From Bacillota bacterium (lineage in GTDB: Bacteria > Bacillota > Clostridia > Lachnospirales > Cellulosilyticaceae), in NCBI GenBank assembly GCA_023436395.1, contig JAEZJJ010000109.1, positions 1 through 24,118 on the forward strand: a DNA stretch of 24,118 bases, read 5' to 3'. The position numbers were made by a program, and so were the translations under genes. The notes below the pieces were generated by a model, which had not been told where the DNA came from, made no database searches, and was given only the letters and a program-made list of their open reading frames with translations. Positions 1 through 8,531 of the stretch are shown here, piece after piece (the stretch's first letter is position 1; each line of letters starts with the position of its first letter).

Positions 1-120
1 CCATATCGTTTCGTTTTCAGGAACAAGTTATAGGCTAAAAAAAGCCTTAGAAGAATACTAAATCAAGTTGCAAGTGACTCTACATAAATCGGCTGCACTT
101 TTGTGCATTTTTGTATTGCA
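1..120 (+). mobile_element. Right end of an IS21-family element
   Basis: About 59 bp of non-coding DNA separate the IstB-like stop codon from position 120. The segment 94-120 is rich in TGCA/TTTTG motifs and ends in TGCA, as expected for the CA-terminated multiple terminal repeats of IS21-family elements. Immediately after it, the minus-strand coding potential of the GHKL-ATPase gene begins. The exact boundary at 120 is inferred from the terminal CA and from where the ATPase frame becomes foreign; the other end and the target duplication lie outside the window. Confidence 0.5.
2..61 (+). CDS. IstB-like IS21 helper ATPase, C-terminal end only (partial)
   Basis: The first codons of the window read in one frame as HIVSFSGTSYRLKKALEEY followed by TAA at 59-61. 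The G-x-SYRLK signature close to the C-terminus is typical of IstB, the AAA+ ATPase that delivers target DNA to the IstA transposase in IS21-family elements. Only 19 residues are inside the window, so no ATPase motif can be seen and the call rests on this tail and on the element end that follows within 60 bp. The reading direction is opposite to that of the interrupted ATPase gene on its right. An unrelated protein with a similar tail cannot be excluded. Confidence 0.55.
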   Translation, partial: HIVSFSGTSYRLKKALEEY

Positions 121-1621
121 AAAAACACCAGATGGTATAATATCTACTTAGCCACTCAAAAACATCATACTTTTTACTACAATAATACTTTTCAAACTCA
201 CATAATTTTCCAAAACTATTCAAAAAATTGTTTATACTTTCTACAGATAAATTTTCTTGAAATATAGTATGCCACTGTATATAACTCTCTTTAATTGGGA
301 TACGATAACAGCCTAAATCATTTATTAGTTCCCAAAATTCTTCTCGATACTCTATTTTTGTGTAAGGAATCACTATCTGGGGTACTTCTTCATTCTTTAT
401 GTAGTCAAATTCCTTGATATGATACTTTCCAGCATATTTTCCATTCAAATTGGTATCCACTATATCAAGATTCTCATAAATATCTCGAACAACTTCATTA
501 TTCTTTTTCTGCAACGATGAATCTGTATTTTTATTTAGATTACATAAGTTATATAAATCTAACCATTTACTTTTACATGCTTCTTCTATCACTATTCTAT
601 ATAATTCAATAGCTTCATCAATAATTTGAATATTTTCCTCATTACCTTCATGAATTGCATTCCTATCTTTTTCTATATCAAATTCTGAAGAGTTAATAAT
701 CACTGGAAAACTAAAGTTTTCTGTTCCAATCAAAGGAAACTTACAGAATAGTTTAGGTATATTTTTGTCTAATGGCAACACTTTATATGTACTATCCTTA
801 TTCGATATAACACCAATTGCTATACTTGTTTTTTTACCTTGTTTAACTAAAACATCATAAGTAATTTCATTTGAGTCCTTTACCGTAACTATTTTACATC
901 CTATCTCTTGATCGTGATTTATATCAAAAACCTCATACGTAATATTTTCACTTGTTATTGATTGAATAGATTCGTTCAATGCTAATACATATGCTATCGT
1001 ATTCTTTAAATCATCTAATCCTATCCTCACTGCACTTGTAGTATCTTCTAATTCTGCTATTTTATAAACAAATACAGTTTCATTTTTATTTGGTTCATCT
1101 ATTATCTTACTATCATCACTTTTTAGTTTTTCAATATCATTTAAGTTTGATTCTATCTGATTTCTAATTTCTTCATAGGATGTCCCACTTCTATCAAGAA
1201 TAAATTTTAATTCTTTATAATCATCATCTTCTTTTAGTATTCCCTTAATTCCTACTTTTTCTGATAGTAAATGTGTAGAAATAAACCCTGTTCCAAATTT
1301 TCCTGTTTTTTTATCTTCACTCCTTTGTTTTGATGATATTTGTGTTATTAAGTCCACTAAATTCTCATAAACAAAGGGCAAACCATCATGTTTAAATTTA
1401 AGAAGATTATTTTCTATTAAAACTTCAATATTTATTTTTCCGCCGTTTTTAGTACAATCTGATGCATTTTGAATTAATTCCCATATCCATCTTCTTCTAA
1501 TATTTCCTTTTAATTCTTCTGGTTGTCCTCTAAGTTTTCTCATTTCAGACCATATGGTGTTTGCCCCTGCATCAAATACCTTCTTTAGTAATACTGAATT
1601 ATTATTATCTTTGAGTTCCAT
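80..1621 (-). pseudogene. GHKL-type ATPase (sacsin/Hsp90-like fold), 3' end cut off by IS21
   Basis: The 513-residue reading frame carries a GHKL ATP-binding fold at its N-terminus: N-box ELIQNASD at residues 48-55 (Glu and Asn for Mg-ATP), a G1-like HDGLPF at 78-83 and the ATP-lid KTGKFGTGFIS at 105-115. This arrangement is the one seen in sacsin-like and MORC-like bacterial ATPases, not in two-component kinases, since no H-box domain is visible. The rest shows no family I recognise. The last ~13 residues (from about 501) are encoded by the IS21 terminus, so the natural C-terminal part is missing; family members I know of are usually much longer. The start ATG has GGAG about 10 bases upstream. 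It lies 40 bp after the kinase gene and probably shares its transcript. The ATPase domain itself is intact, so residual function is possible. Confidence 0.75.
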
Positions 1622-1661
1622 TTATCAAAATCTCCATTTATATAATTATTAGGTATATTTT

Positions 1662-2825
1662 CTACATTTCCTTAAATACTGCTGATAACTCTTCAACTGA
1701 ATGATAACGTATGTTTTCATCAGGTGATAATCCTTTATCTATTAACTCACGTAACTTATCATCTTTTATATATTCAATCTTAGTCCTTCCTGTCATAACA
1801 TAGTAAATTAAGCGTGTAAGGGCATAAGTTTCGTGTAATATAGTATAGTTAGCAAATCCTTTTATCACAAGTCCTGGATCATTAAAACTTCCTTTAAATT
1901 CTGTATTAATATCTGTTAATGTACTATCAGGAATTTTTACAAGTCCAAAGTCTGCAATTTTTACTACACAAACATCATCATATAATTTTAATAAAACATT
2001 TTTAGGGCTTATATCCCTATGTAGTATTCCTTTTGAGTGGATATACTGAAAAGCCTTCAATAACTGATTTATAAGGTTTTTACGTTTACTATTTGATAAC
2101 CTATTATTATTTTTTTCAATATATTCATAGAGAGAACAATCCATACTTTCCATTATGTATTCATTTGATACCTCATTATAACAATAAACATTGACAATAT
2201 AGGGAGAATTAAAATCTTTCATCTGCTCAAATTCTCTTTTAAACCTCATTAGCTCTTTATCATTTAAATCACATTTTGCTCTCTTTAGCACAAAATGCGT
2301 TTTATAAAAATTATCCTTAAATCTAAATACATTTGCATATGAACCTTCCCCAATCAGTTTGAGCTGTAAATTTCTTTGAGCCACCTCTTCTCCAACTGAA
2401 ATTGTATCCTCCATAACAAATATAGGAATTGTATAATATATCTCAACTTTATTCATATTAGCTGGTATTTCGCTTCCACCAGTGTTATTTAAAAACTTGC
2501 GTGTTGTTAACAAAAGATTATTATAATATTCTTCAACTTGAAAAGCATATTGACTGTCTTTTAGTACCTGCTTTAAATCCATTATAATATCAATTACTTT
2601 AATTAATTGCCTACTTGGTTCAGCCCAAAAATGACTGGTGTTCTCTTGTGTAGGTAGTCTTTGATTCATAGTATCAAATAGCATAACTAACATATAGTGT
2701 AATGTAGAAAAAATCTTCTTTAATTTCTCATCTTTTACATTGGTATATAGGTCTATAAATTCATCATTAATATCCGATTGAATTTTCCTATATTGTATTT
2801 CGATAGAATTATCTATATTTATCAT
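1662..2825 (-). CDS. Ser/Thr protein kinase with unknown N-terminal domain
   Basis: A 387-residue protein whose C-terminal ~235 residues are a complete eukaryotic-type (Hanks) kinase: glycine loop GEGSYANV at 159-166, catalytic Lys181 in VLK, a likely alpha-C Glu198, catalytic loop HRDISPKN at 269-276 and DFG at 292-294. All catalytic residues are present, so it should phosphorylate Ser/Thr. Residues 1-145 are helical-looking and not recognised; they could be a sensor or partner-binding region. There are no PASTA repeats and no membrane segment, unlike the housekeeping PrkC type, so it is probably cytosolic. The start ATG follows GGAG at 9 bases. The gene sits 40 bp upstream of the GHKL ATPase, and this pairing suggests that the kinase regulates, or is regulated by, the ATPase. 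Substrates are unknown. Confidence 0.88.
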   Translation of the reverse strand: MINIDNSIEIQYRKIQSDINDEFIDLYTNVKDEKLKKIFSTLHYMLVMLFDTMNQRLPTQENTSHFWAEPSRQLIKVIDIIMDLKQVLKDSQYAFQVEEYYNNLLLTTRKFLNNTGGSEIPANMNKVEIYYTIPIFVMEDTISVGEEVAQRNLQLKLIGEGSYANVFRFKDNFYKTHFVLKRAKCDLNDKELMRFKREFEQMKDFNSPYIVNVYCYNEVSNEYIMESMDCSLYEYIEKNNNRLSNSKRKNLINQLLKAFQYIHSKGILHRDISPKNVLLKLYDDVCVVKIADFGLVKIPDSTLTDINTEFKGSFNDPGLVIKGFANYTILHETYALTRLIYYVMTGRTKIEYIKDDKLRELIDKGLSPDENIRYHSVEELSAVFKEM

Positions 2826-2870
2826 TTTAATTCACTCCATTTATAGTAATAATTACAAGTTACATCTCTT

Positions 2871-2972
2871 TTAAGTTATTTTTAATATTTTTTCCTTACA
2901 AAATCCATATAGGTCTATAGTATATCTCGTTATGCCATTGTAGTAGTTAACAATGCTATCTAAAACATTCAT
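2871..2972 (-). CDS. Possible 33-aa ORF between the CoiA-like and kinase genes
   Basis: A short frame starts with ATG at 2972, overlaps the last codons of the CoiA-like gene in another frame and runs to TAA at 2871. Its composition (NYYNGITRYTIDLYGFCKEK) looks like protein, and it would fill the otherwise empty space between the two larger genes. No convincing ribosome binding site is visible, so it would have to be translated by coupling. It could equally be chance. Confidence 0.2.
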   Translation of the reverse strand: MNVLDSIVNYYNGITRYTIDLYGFCKEKILKIT

Positions 2973-4023
2973 TGCACTTACCAATATTAGGTTTCATGCC
3001 TCCATACACCCCCATTTCATCAACGTGCTTTATTTCATTGCACAAAATACAATAGATCCACCTATTTCCAAAACTATCTCTGATAATTTCAGTAGATTCC
3101 TTATCAAACTTTTCTACAATCTCTTCATAGCCTTTCTCAATTTGCTCTTCTGTAGATATGCATGAGTTTATTGATGATGAGTACACTGGTATTACCGTAT
3201 TATGCTTAAGTAGAGCTCTTTTCTCTATCTCTTGCTGACTAATCTTTCTTTGTTCTTCTTCCCATATTCTTCTCTTAGCTCTTATTTCTTCTTGCTTTTT
3301 GTTATACTCCTCAGCAAACCTATTATTTTCTTTAATAATATGCTCATATACTCTTTCTACTTTAAGGTTAGAAATCCAACTTTTATATGCGACATCAGTT
3401 ACTATTATTTGAGAAAGTTCTTCCCTTGTTAAGGTGTTTAACTCATAATCTTCGTCCATAAAATCTATTTCTAAAGTAGATAGACCATTGACAGGCTTAG
3501 ATTTATAGTCTTTACAAACAGTTGGGGGTAAAGCAATTTTTATTGCCAACTCCTTAGCGTTTGATTTTACTATTAATGCCTCTATATTTTTACCATGTTT
3601 ATATTTTATGTAGGTTTCAGCAATTGGGATTGTTATTTGATCAAAGAGTAAAATATATTGAGACTGCTCTTCTTCCAGAGTGTCTGTTGTTATAAGTCTA
3701 ATATAATGCGAGATATTTTCTAAAGTGATTTGAGGTGAGATAGAATGCCGATATGCAATTTTAAGACATGGTAAGGTAATATATTTTGAAGTGTCTAAAA
3801 TCTCTTTAGCTAACTGATACATTCCCTGTATATATGCCTGTCCCTCGTCACATAATTTTTCTGAATGTGCAAAGTGATGTTCATTTGTATTCCCCATTCT
3901 GGCAATAAGGGGTGCTTCACAGGCCACACACTTGCAATTGCATTTTAACCCTCTTTCACTTATTGATAAATCTGCAATGCATATCATTTTTCCCTCTCTC
4001 ATAGCAAAAGGATTTTTTAGCAT
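2956..4023 (-). CDS. CoiA-like protein with N- and C-terminal zinc ribbons
   Basis: The N-terminus resembles the CoiA/competence-nuclease family zinc-binding module: Cys28, 30, 32 and 35 (CNCKCVAC) followed by HHFAH at residues 49-53. CoiA-like proteins act on DNA during competence or occur in mobile elements; the later nuclease core is not clearly visible here. Residues ~225-275 are charged and probably coiled coil. The C-terminus adds a second CxxC...CxxC ribbon (Cys325/328 and 350/353). The start is taken at ATG 4023 because GGAGGTG lies nine bases before it; the in-frame GTG at 4035 is itself part of that ribosome binding site. The gene has its own promoter and precedes the kinase and ATPase in the same direction. 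Function in this setting is inferred; DNA or RNA binding is the safest guess. Confidence 0.6.
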   Translation of the reverse strand: MLKNPFAMREGKMICIADLSISERGLKCNCKCVACEAPLIARMGNTNEHHFAHSEKLCDEGQAYIQGMYQLAKEILDTSKYITLPCLKIAYRHSISPQITLENISHYIRLITTDTLEEEQSQYILLFDQITIPIAETYIKYKHGKNIEALIVKSNAKELAIKIALPPTVCKDYKSKPVNGLSTLEIDFMDEDYELNTLTREELSQIIVTDVAYKSWISNLKVERVYEHIIKENNRFAEEYNKKQEEIRAKRRIWEEEQRKISQQEIEKRALLKHNTVIPVYSSSINSCISTEEQIEKGYEEIVEKFDKESTEIIRDSFGNRWIYCILCNEIKHVDEMGVYGGMKPNIGKCNECFR

Positions 4024-4067
4024 TAGTTCAGGCACCTCCAGATAATTATTTGCATATATACAACATA

Positions 4068-4096
4068 ATTATACAACACAGTATTTATATTTACAA
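4068..4096 (-). promoter_or_regulatory. Sigma-A-type promoter of the CoiA-like/kinase/ATPase operon
   Basis: On the minus strand TTGTAA (4091-4096) and TATAAT (4068-4073) are separated by exactly 17 bases, about 45 bp before the CoiA-like start. No comparable promoter was found in the short gaps further down, so the three genes may share it. Confidence 0.55.
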
Positions 4097-4321
4097 TTTT
4101 CAGATAATTTTTTAGGCAAAAAAATAAGGGTAAACACTTTAGTCAGTGACTTTAATGCTTAACTCCTATTACTTATTTTGATTAAGTTGTGTTTTTCTGC
4201 TCTATATTATCGTTTCTTAATAATTATTTATTCAAGTCTTTCATATAGCGGATTATATGATAAATATCTCTATAATAAATTTTTAATATCATTCATGAAC
4301 ATAATAATACACATTAATGTC

Positions 4322-4558
4322 CTACAAATTCATTTCACTAATATATCGATCTAATGCCTTTTCTGCTTTATTATACATTAGTTTATTAATTCTTTTTTCC
4401 TCATCTGTAGTTAATAAAAGTAAATTACCATATGTCTTACAAAATGTACTAAATAGACTGTTAACATCATCTGTAGGTTCAATCTCAAGAAAATATGACA
4501 TTAACTTATTATTATTTTGCAGTGCATCATATACTCTATTAAATGAGCACTTTCGCTT
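4322..4558 (-). pseudogene. 3' remnant of an unidentified gene
   Basis: The minus strand is open for 78 codons and has clearly protein-like composition (for example FLEIEPTDDVNSLFSTF and KALDRYISEMNL at the end), stopping at TAG 4322. There is an in-frame stop just upstream at 4559-4561, no ribosome binding site, and the first in-frame ATG is at 4501, in the middle of the coding-like stretch. I therefore read it as the C-terminal part of a gene whose 5' end was lost, perhaps when the neighbouring insertion sequence arrived. I do not recognise the protein. A 59-aa gene starting at 4501 is the alternative. Confidence 0.4.
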
Positions 4559-4625
4559 CTAACCTGATTTTATACTATAGTTAAAGAATTTTCAATTAAC
4601 TCCTACTATCTTTTACACTATTTAT

Positions 4626-6007
4626 GCTGTTTTCCCTAAAAATAGGCATAGTTCCCCCTTACCCCAATTTTCTCCCACCGTATTCAATTAGGTCATGGCC
4701 TTATGTCGTATCAAAAATGTACTTCCTATTATATTTCAATCGATATAGCTCTTTCTCTAGCAATCTTACTATTTCTTTTTGTGTTAATAGCTTTACTTCA
4801 CTTCCACTTAGCCTTCTAAAAATAAATAGTTGTACAAGATTAGTGGCTATACTCATCAAGTATAAAATAGCTTCTATTGCATTTGGGTGATGTATGAAAC
4901 AATGCTCTAGAGCACTATAAGTTTTAAGTCTATTAAATAAGCTATTTTCAATATCCCACCTCATGTGCATCATCTTGTATAATGTTTGAAGAGGAATATT
5001 AAAATCACTGATAACCAGTAAAACTTGTGAATATCTGTTTGTCTTTGTTTTCTTTCTAAACTTTACAAACCTAAGTGGATCAGTCACTTCATCCATGTAA
5101 AACGATTCTTCATATGCTGTTACTTCACAGTCTCTTTTTTCATCTTGCCAAACTTCTTTTTTGCTGCTTTTGTTAATTTTGGTTTTGGCTTCCTTAATGC
5201 TGGTAATATTATTATCTTTCACATAAACAACTGGTATTACTTTGTTAGCTATAGAGTGGTTAATCCAGCTACTATTGCAAGCCAAAGCATCATAAACGAC
5301 TACATCTATCATATGTTTATGCTCTTTCGCTACTCTACCGAGTAGTCTTTTTGCTACAGTTAGCTCTCCTTCATCTTTTTTACTGCTATCTTCTGAACCT
5401 TTATAAAGCTCAAAATCTATGATAAGTCTAGGTTCTTTACCTATCAAAGACATAAATGCAGCACTATGAAAATAGTGCATATGATTATTCCTTGTTTTAG
5501 TAGTGCAGCATTCTTCACAACTTTTCTTGTAGCTACCAAATAATTTAGTACCATCAATGGCTGCAACCGTGTAACCATCTATGTTACCTTGGTCAAATAC
5601 TTTATTTCGCTTTACTTTCCTGATTATTCTCTTAAGCATTTTATATAGTTTTTGATTATCAACAACTTTAAGGGTATCTCTAATCGTATCTATTTGTGGC
5701 AACTTCATCTTTTTAGAAATAATATTCTTAAAGTCATTACTTCTAATTCTATATTTAAGTTCATTAAAACTTTGCATTCTCATTATAAAGCCTAAAAGCA
5801 CTGGTAATACTGCTTCTGCCGTAGTATATAGTGGATTTTTCCTTCCATCTTTTAAGACTTTTAAAGCATCTTCTATATGATAAACCTTCTTTATATTTAA
5901 TAAATTGCTTCAAGTAATTCTTAGTCATTTTCACCTCAGCTGTCATCTTTTATACACAAGAAATAATTATAAAAGAATTTAAGTATGTCGGCAAGAATTT
6001 AGGGTAA
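4626..6007 (-). mobile_element. IS4-like insertion sequence (approximate ends)
   Basis: The transposase remnant is bracketed by imperfect inverted sequences: TTTCCCTAAAAA near 4627 and, inverted, TTTAGGGTAAA near 5998-6008. The identity is short, and no matching target-site duplication was found next to these ends, so the boundaries are approximate. Confidence 0.4.
4701..5946 (-). pseudogene. IS4-like DDE transposase, frameshifted near the N-terminus
   Basis: Most of the protein reads in one frame and has a DDE catalytic triad: Asp in AAIDGTKLFG, Asp in VVVYDALACN and Glu in MRWDIENSLFNRLK (residues 83, 171 and 285 counted from a GTG at 5801). Coding similarity continues upstream of that GTG (VYHIEDALKVLKDGRKN, then PLYTTAEAVLPVLLGF) but has no start codon before a stop in that frame. 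The natural start, ATG 5946 (or 5928), is in another frame, giving MTKNYLKQFIKYKEG. The two halves join by a single +1 shift around 5880-5890. Hence the gene is most likely inactivated by an indel. Programmed frameshifting is less likely because no standard slippery heptamer is present. The family within the IS4 group is not pinned down. Confidence 0.75.
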
Positions 6008-6106
6008 AAAAGTGCGAATTTACATCTTTATCAAAAGAGGTTTCAAGCATTGAAATTTATAGTAAAACTTCAATTCGACCCGAAACCTCTGCCATTTTAC
6101 CCCTAA
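5999..6106. repeat. ~108-bp nested imperfect palindrome
   Basis: Three pairs of inverted arms are nested: TTTAGGGTAAAA with TTTTACCCCTAAA at the outside, AGAGGTTTC (6036-6044) with GAAACCTCT (6082-6090), and ATTGAA (6049-6054) with TTCAAT (6069-6074). The left outer arm coincides with the right end of the IS4-like element. It may be a MITE-like sequence or a long hairpin associated with the IS end. Confidence 0.5.
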
Positions 6107-6115
6107 AAACACATC

Positions 6116-6147
6116 AAGGCTCAGAACGAAAAATCGCTCTAAGCCTT
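6116..6147 (-). terminator. Terminator of rlmD
   Basis: Downstream of the rlmD stop, the minus strand forms AAGGCTTAGA...TCTGAGCCTT with one mismatch and a loop of about 12 bases, followed after a few bases by GTTTTTA. The T-run is short, so strength is uncertain. Confidence 0.55.
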
Positions 6148-6161
6148 GGTATATCTAGGAT

Positions 6162-7517
6162 TTAACGTGACAGCTTCACTACAGTTTCAACGTGAGGTGT
6201 CTGAGGAAACATATCCACACATAATACTTTATCAATTTTGTAGCCTGCTTCTTTTAAGATAGGTAAATCTCTTGTCAATGAAGTTGGTTTACATGAAATA
6301 TAGAGTAGTTCTTTTGCGCCAAAGTTAATAATTTTTTGTATTGCTTTTGGATGAATGCCATCTCTTGGTGGATCTAAAACAATAATATCTGGGGTCTCTT
6401 TAAGTTGATCTACTTCTACCATAACATCCCCGGCTATAAAGTGGCAGTTTGTTAGATGATTAGAAATAGCATTTTCCTTTGCTTTTTCAATAGCTTCAGC
6501 TACTATTTCAATACCATATACTTTCTTAGCACGTGTAGCCATGATTTGAGTAATCGTACCTGTCCCACAGTATAGGTCAAATACTGTTTTGTTATTCAGA
6601 TCATCAATAAGTGAAAGTGCATTTTTATAGAGTACTTCTGCACCTTCTGTATTGGTTTGGAAGAAAGAAAAAGGTGAGATATTAAATTGAAGACCCAGTA
6701 TTTCTTCTCTAATAGTATCTTTTCCATAGATGGTTGTTACTTTCTCTGGCTTGATCGCATCTGCTAAGTTATCTGTAAGGGTATGAATAACGCCTGTAAG
6801 TTTACCCTTAAGTGGTAATTTGGCTAATAACTGAGCAAGTGGTTCAAAAGAAAACTTATTTTGTGAAGAGGTTACAATATTGACAAGGATTTCATTAAAG
6901 GTTATTGATTTACGAATGACCACATAGCGCATAAATCCAGTATGTTGCATCTTTTTGTAGTAATCTAAATGATTATCCTTGCAATATGCTAGGATAGTAC
7001 GAAGTAAGGTACTGAAGTCCTCATCAACTAACTGACAACCATCTACAGTAATGACATCATAGGTACTATGCTTACGATGCATTCCTAAAGTCATAGGTCC
7101 ATCTTTAACCTCATCTCCAAAGCTAAACTCCATTTTATTTCTATAGGCATATGATTTAGGACTTCCAATAATACCTAAATCTTCATATTCTGTAATATTT
7201 GCTTTATGAAGTAGTTCTTTAACTTGAGTATGTTTTAACTGAATTTGATCTTCATAATTGAGATTTTGGGCAGTACATCCTCCACAAGTACCAAAGTAGG
7301 TACAAGGGGCTTCTACAAAGTAAGAAGGATTTTCTAGAATTTCTAAAAGTTGTGCTTCCCAAGTTCCTTTTTTTCGTTTAAATAATCGGGCTTTAATACG
7401 TTGGCCTTTAAAAGCACCTGTAACATAAATAGGTTGATCCTCATAATAAACAATACCTTTATTAGGAAATATGCTATGAGAAACTACACCTTCAATTATT
7501 TGATTTTTTTTAGCCAT
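6162..7517 (-). CDS. rlmD: 23S rRNA (uracil-C5)-methyltransferase RlmD/RlmCD
   Basis: This 451-residue protein transfers a methyl group from SAM to C5 of uracil in 23S rRNA (U1939 in E. coli numbering; Gram-positive relatives may also modify U747). An N-terminal TRAM domain (about 1-60) is followed by the 4Fe-4S ligands Cys72, Cys78, Cys81 and Cys161. The SAM-binding motif FDLYCGTG is at 313-320, DPPRDG at 382-387, the catalytic Cys409 in YISCKP and the general base Glu444 in HVETVV. Length and motifs are complete. The ATG start has AAAGGAG seven bases upstream. It is monocistronic and divergent from the PilZ gene, and appears to be a conserved chromosomal gene amid mobile DNA. Confidence 0.93.
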   Translation of the reverse strand: MAKKNQIIEGVVSHSIFPNKGIVYYEDQPIYVTGAFKGQRIKARLFKRKKGTWEAQLLEILENPSYFVEAPCTYFGTCGGCTAQNLNYEDQIQLKHTQVKELLHKANITEYEDLGIIGSPKSYAYRNKMEFSFGDEVKDGPMTLGMHRKHSTYDVITVDGCQLVDEDFSTLLRTILAYCKDNHLDYYKKMQHTGFMRYVVIRKSITFNEILVNIVTSSQNKFSFEPLAQLLAKLPLKGKLTGVIHTLTDNLADAIKPEKVTTIYGKDTIREEILGLQFNISPFSFFQTNTEGAEVLYKNALSLIDDLNNKTVFDLYCGTGTITQIMATRAKKVYGIEIVAEAIEKAKENAISNHLTNCHFIAGDVMVEVDQLKETPDIIVLDPPRDGIHPKAIQKIINFGAKELLYISCKPTSLTRDLPILKEAGYKIDKVLCVDMFPQTPHVETVVKLSR

Positions 7518-7642
7518 TGTATGACTCCTTTAATTCGTACTTATTTTAAGTCTTAGTATCAAGCAATATTGTGACATATTATGCAATGATTTTCAAGTAG
7601 AGAGCAGATATAATCAAAAGACTTCTAAGTAATAAGTTTAAG

Positions 7643-7672
7643 TTGAAAAGCAAAGTTATTATAAAGTATAAT
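7643..7672 (+). promoter_or_regulatory. Promoter of the PilZ gene
   Basis: TTGAAA (7643-7648) and TATAAT (7667-7672) with an 18-base spacer, about 50 bp before the PilZ start. This is a good sigma-A match. Confidence 0.6.
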
Positions 7673-7724
7673 AAACTAAGAACAATTACAATCAACAAAA
7701 GTACTATATTAAGGAGAGATAATT

Positions 7725-8426
7725 GTGAGAAGTAATCAAAATAGGATAACTATTGATGAAAGCATCAAAATGTATCAAAAATCTCTAATGGATGATATGA
7801 ACTTAACATTACGTTTATCTTATCTCAATAATACATATATTACAAAGCCCATTGAATGGGAAGAGCGTCTATTTATTTTTGAAGCACCCATTTCTAAATT
7901 AGACTGGGTAATTTATCCAGTTGATGCTGTAGTAGAAATGATTTTTGTATCTAAATTAGCCTTATTTCATTCAGAAATGAGAATTATAAAGAGCTATCGT
8001 AGAGAGAATAATTTGTTTTATGTAGGAGAAATTATCTCTGCTATTACTAAAAGGCAACAACGAGAACATTTTAGATTAGATGTAACCTTTGGTGTAACCT
8101 ATCAATTACTTCCTGAGAATCAGGATGAAGATTTTGAGTATACGGATCTTGCTGTTGAAAAAGGATTTTGCGTGAATATTAGTACCGGTGGCATGTGTCT
8201 GAATACAAATTTACAACTTAAAACTTCTCAATACATGATATTGACATTTGAATTTGTTAATATGAACTTTACTTTAAAGGGTAAAGTATTAGGTTTAGGT
8301 GAAAAAAATGATGCTGGTTATTATTCCCATCGTATTCAATTCCAAGAGTTAGATATTGCAGATATGGATTTATTAAATAGAGCAATTTTTGAAAAGCAAC
8401 GTTTACTACTTAAAAAATCTAATTAA
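7725..8426 (+). CDS. PilZ-domain c-di-GMP receptor (YcgR-like)
   Basis: A 233-residue soluble protein with an N-terminal beta-rich domain (about 15-105) of the YcgR_2 kind and a C-terminal PilZ domain. The c-di-GMP signature is present: RxxxR as R113-EHF-R117 and NxSxxG as NISTGG at 151-156. YcgR-like proteins couple c-di-GMP to motility or surface behaviour; whether this one brakes flagella cannot be told, as no motility gene is nearby. The GTG start is supported by AAGGAGAG directly upstream. It stands alone, with a promoter before it and a weak hairpin after it. Confidence 0.85.
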   Translation: MRSNQNRITIDESIKMYQKSLMDDMNLTLRLSYLNNTYITKPIEWEERLFIFEAPISKLDWVIYPVDAVVEMIFVSKLALFHSEMRIIKSYRRENNLFYVGEIISAITKRQQREHFRLDVTFGVTYQLLPENQDEDFEYTDLAVEKGFCVNISTGGMCLNTNLQLKTSQYMILTFEFVNMNFTLKGKVLGLGEKNDAGYYSHRIQFQELDIADMDLLNRAIFEKQRLLLKKSN

Positions 8427-8444
8427 TATAAAATTAGTGTTAAT

Positions 8445-8463
8445 ATAGATTTATTGAATCTAT
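8445..8463 (+). terminator. Weak hairpin after the PilZ gene
   Basis: ATAGATT (8445-8451) and AATCTAT (8457-8463) form a perfect 7-bp stem with a 5-base loop, followed by TTATA. The stem is AT-rich, so termination is plausible but weak. Confidence 0.35.
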
Positions 8464-8531
8464 TTATACACCTAAATAAAAGGCATATAATTTTATATCA
8501 GTAGAAGTTAATACTGGCATTTTTATTGTGA

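Noticed and set aside
2953..3165. 70-codon plus-strand frame
   Set aside because: It is antisense to the C-terminal end of the CoiA-like gene, with no ribosome binding site and low-complexity composition.
4317..4562. 81-codon plus-strand frame
   Set aside because: It mirrors the minus-strand remnant at 4322-4558, whose translation looks far more like protein; the plus frame has no start signal.
5145..5345. 66-codon plus-strand frame inside the IS4-like element
   Set aside because: Shadow of the transposase with its catalytic region on the other strand.
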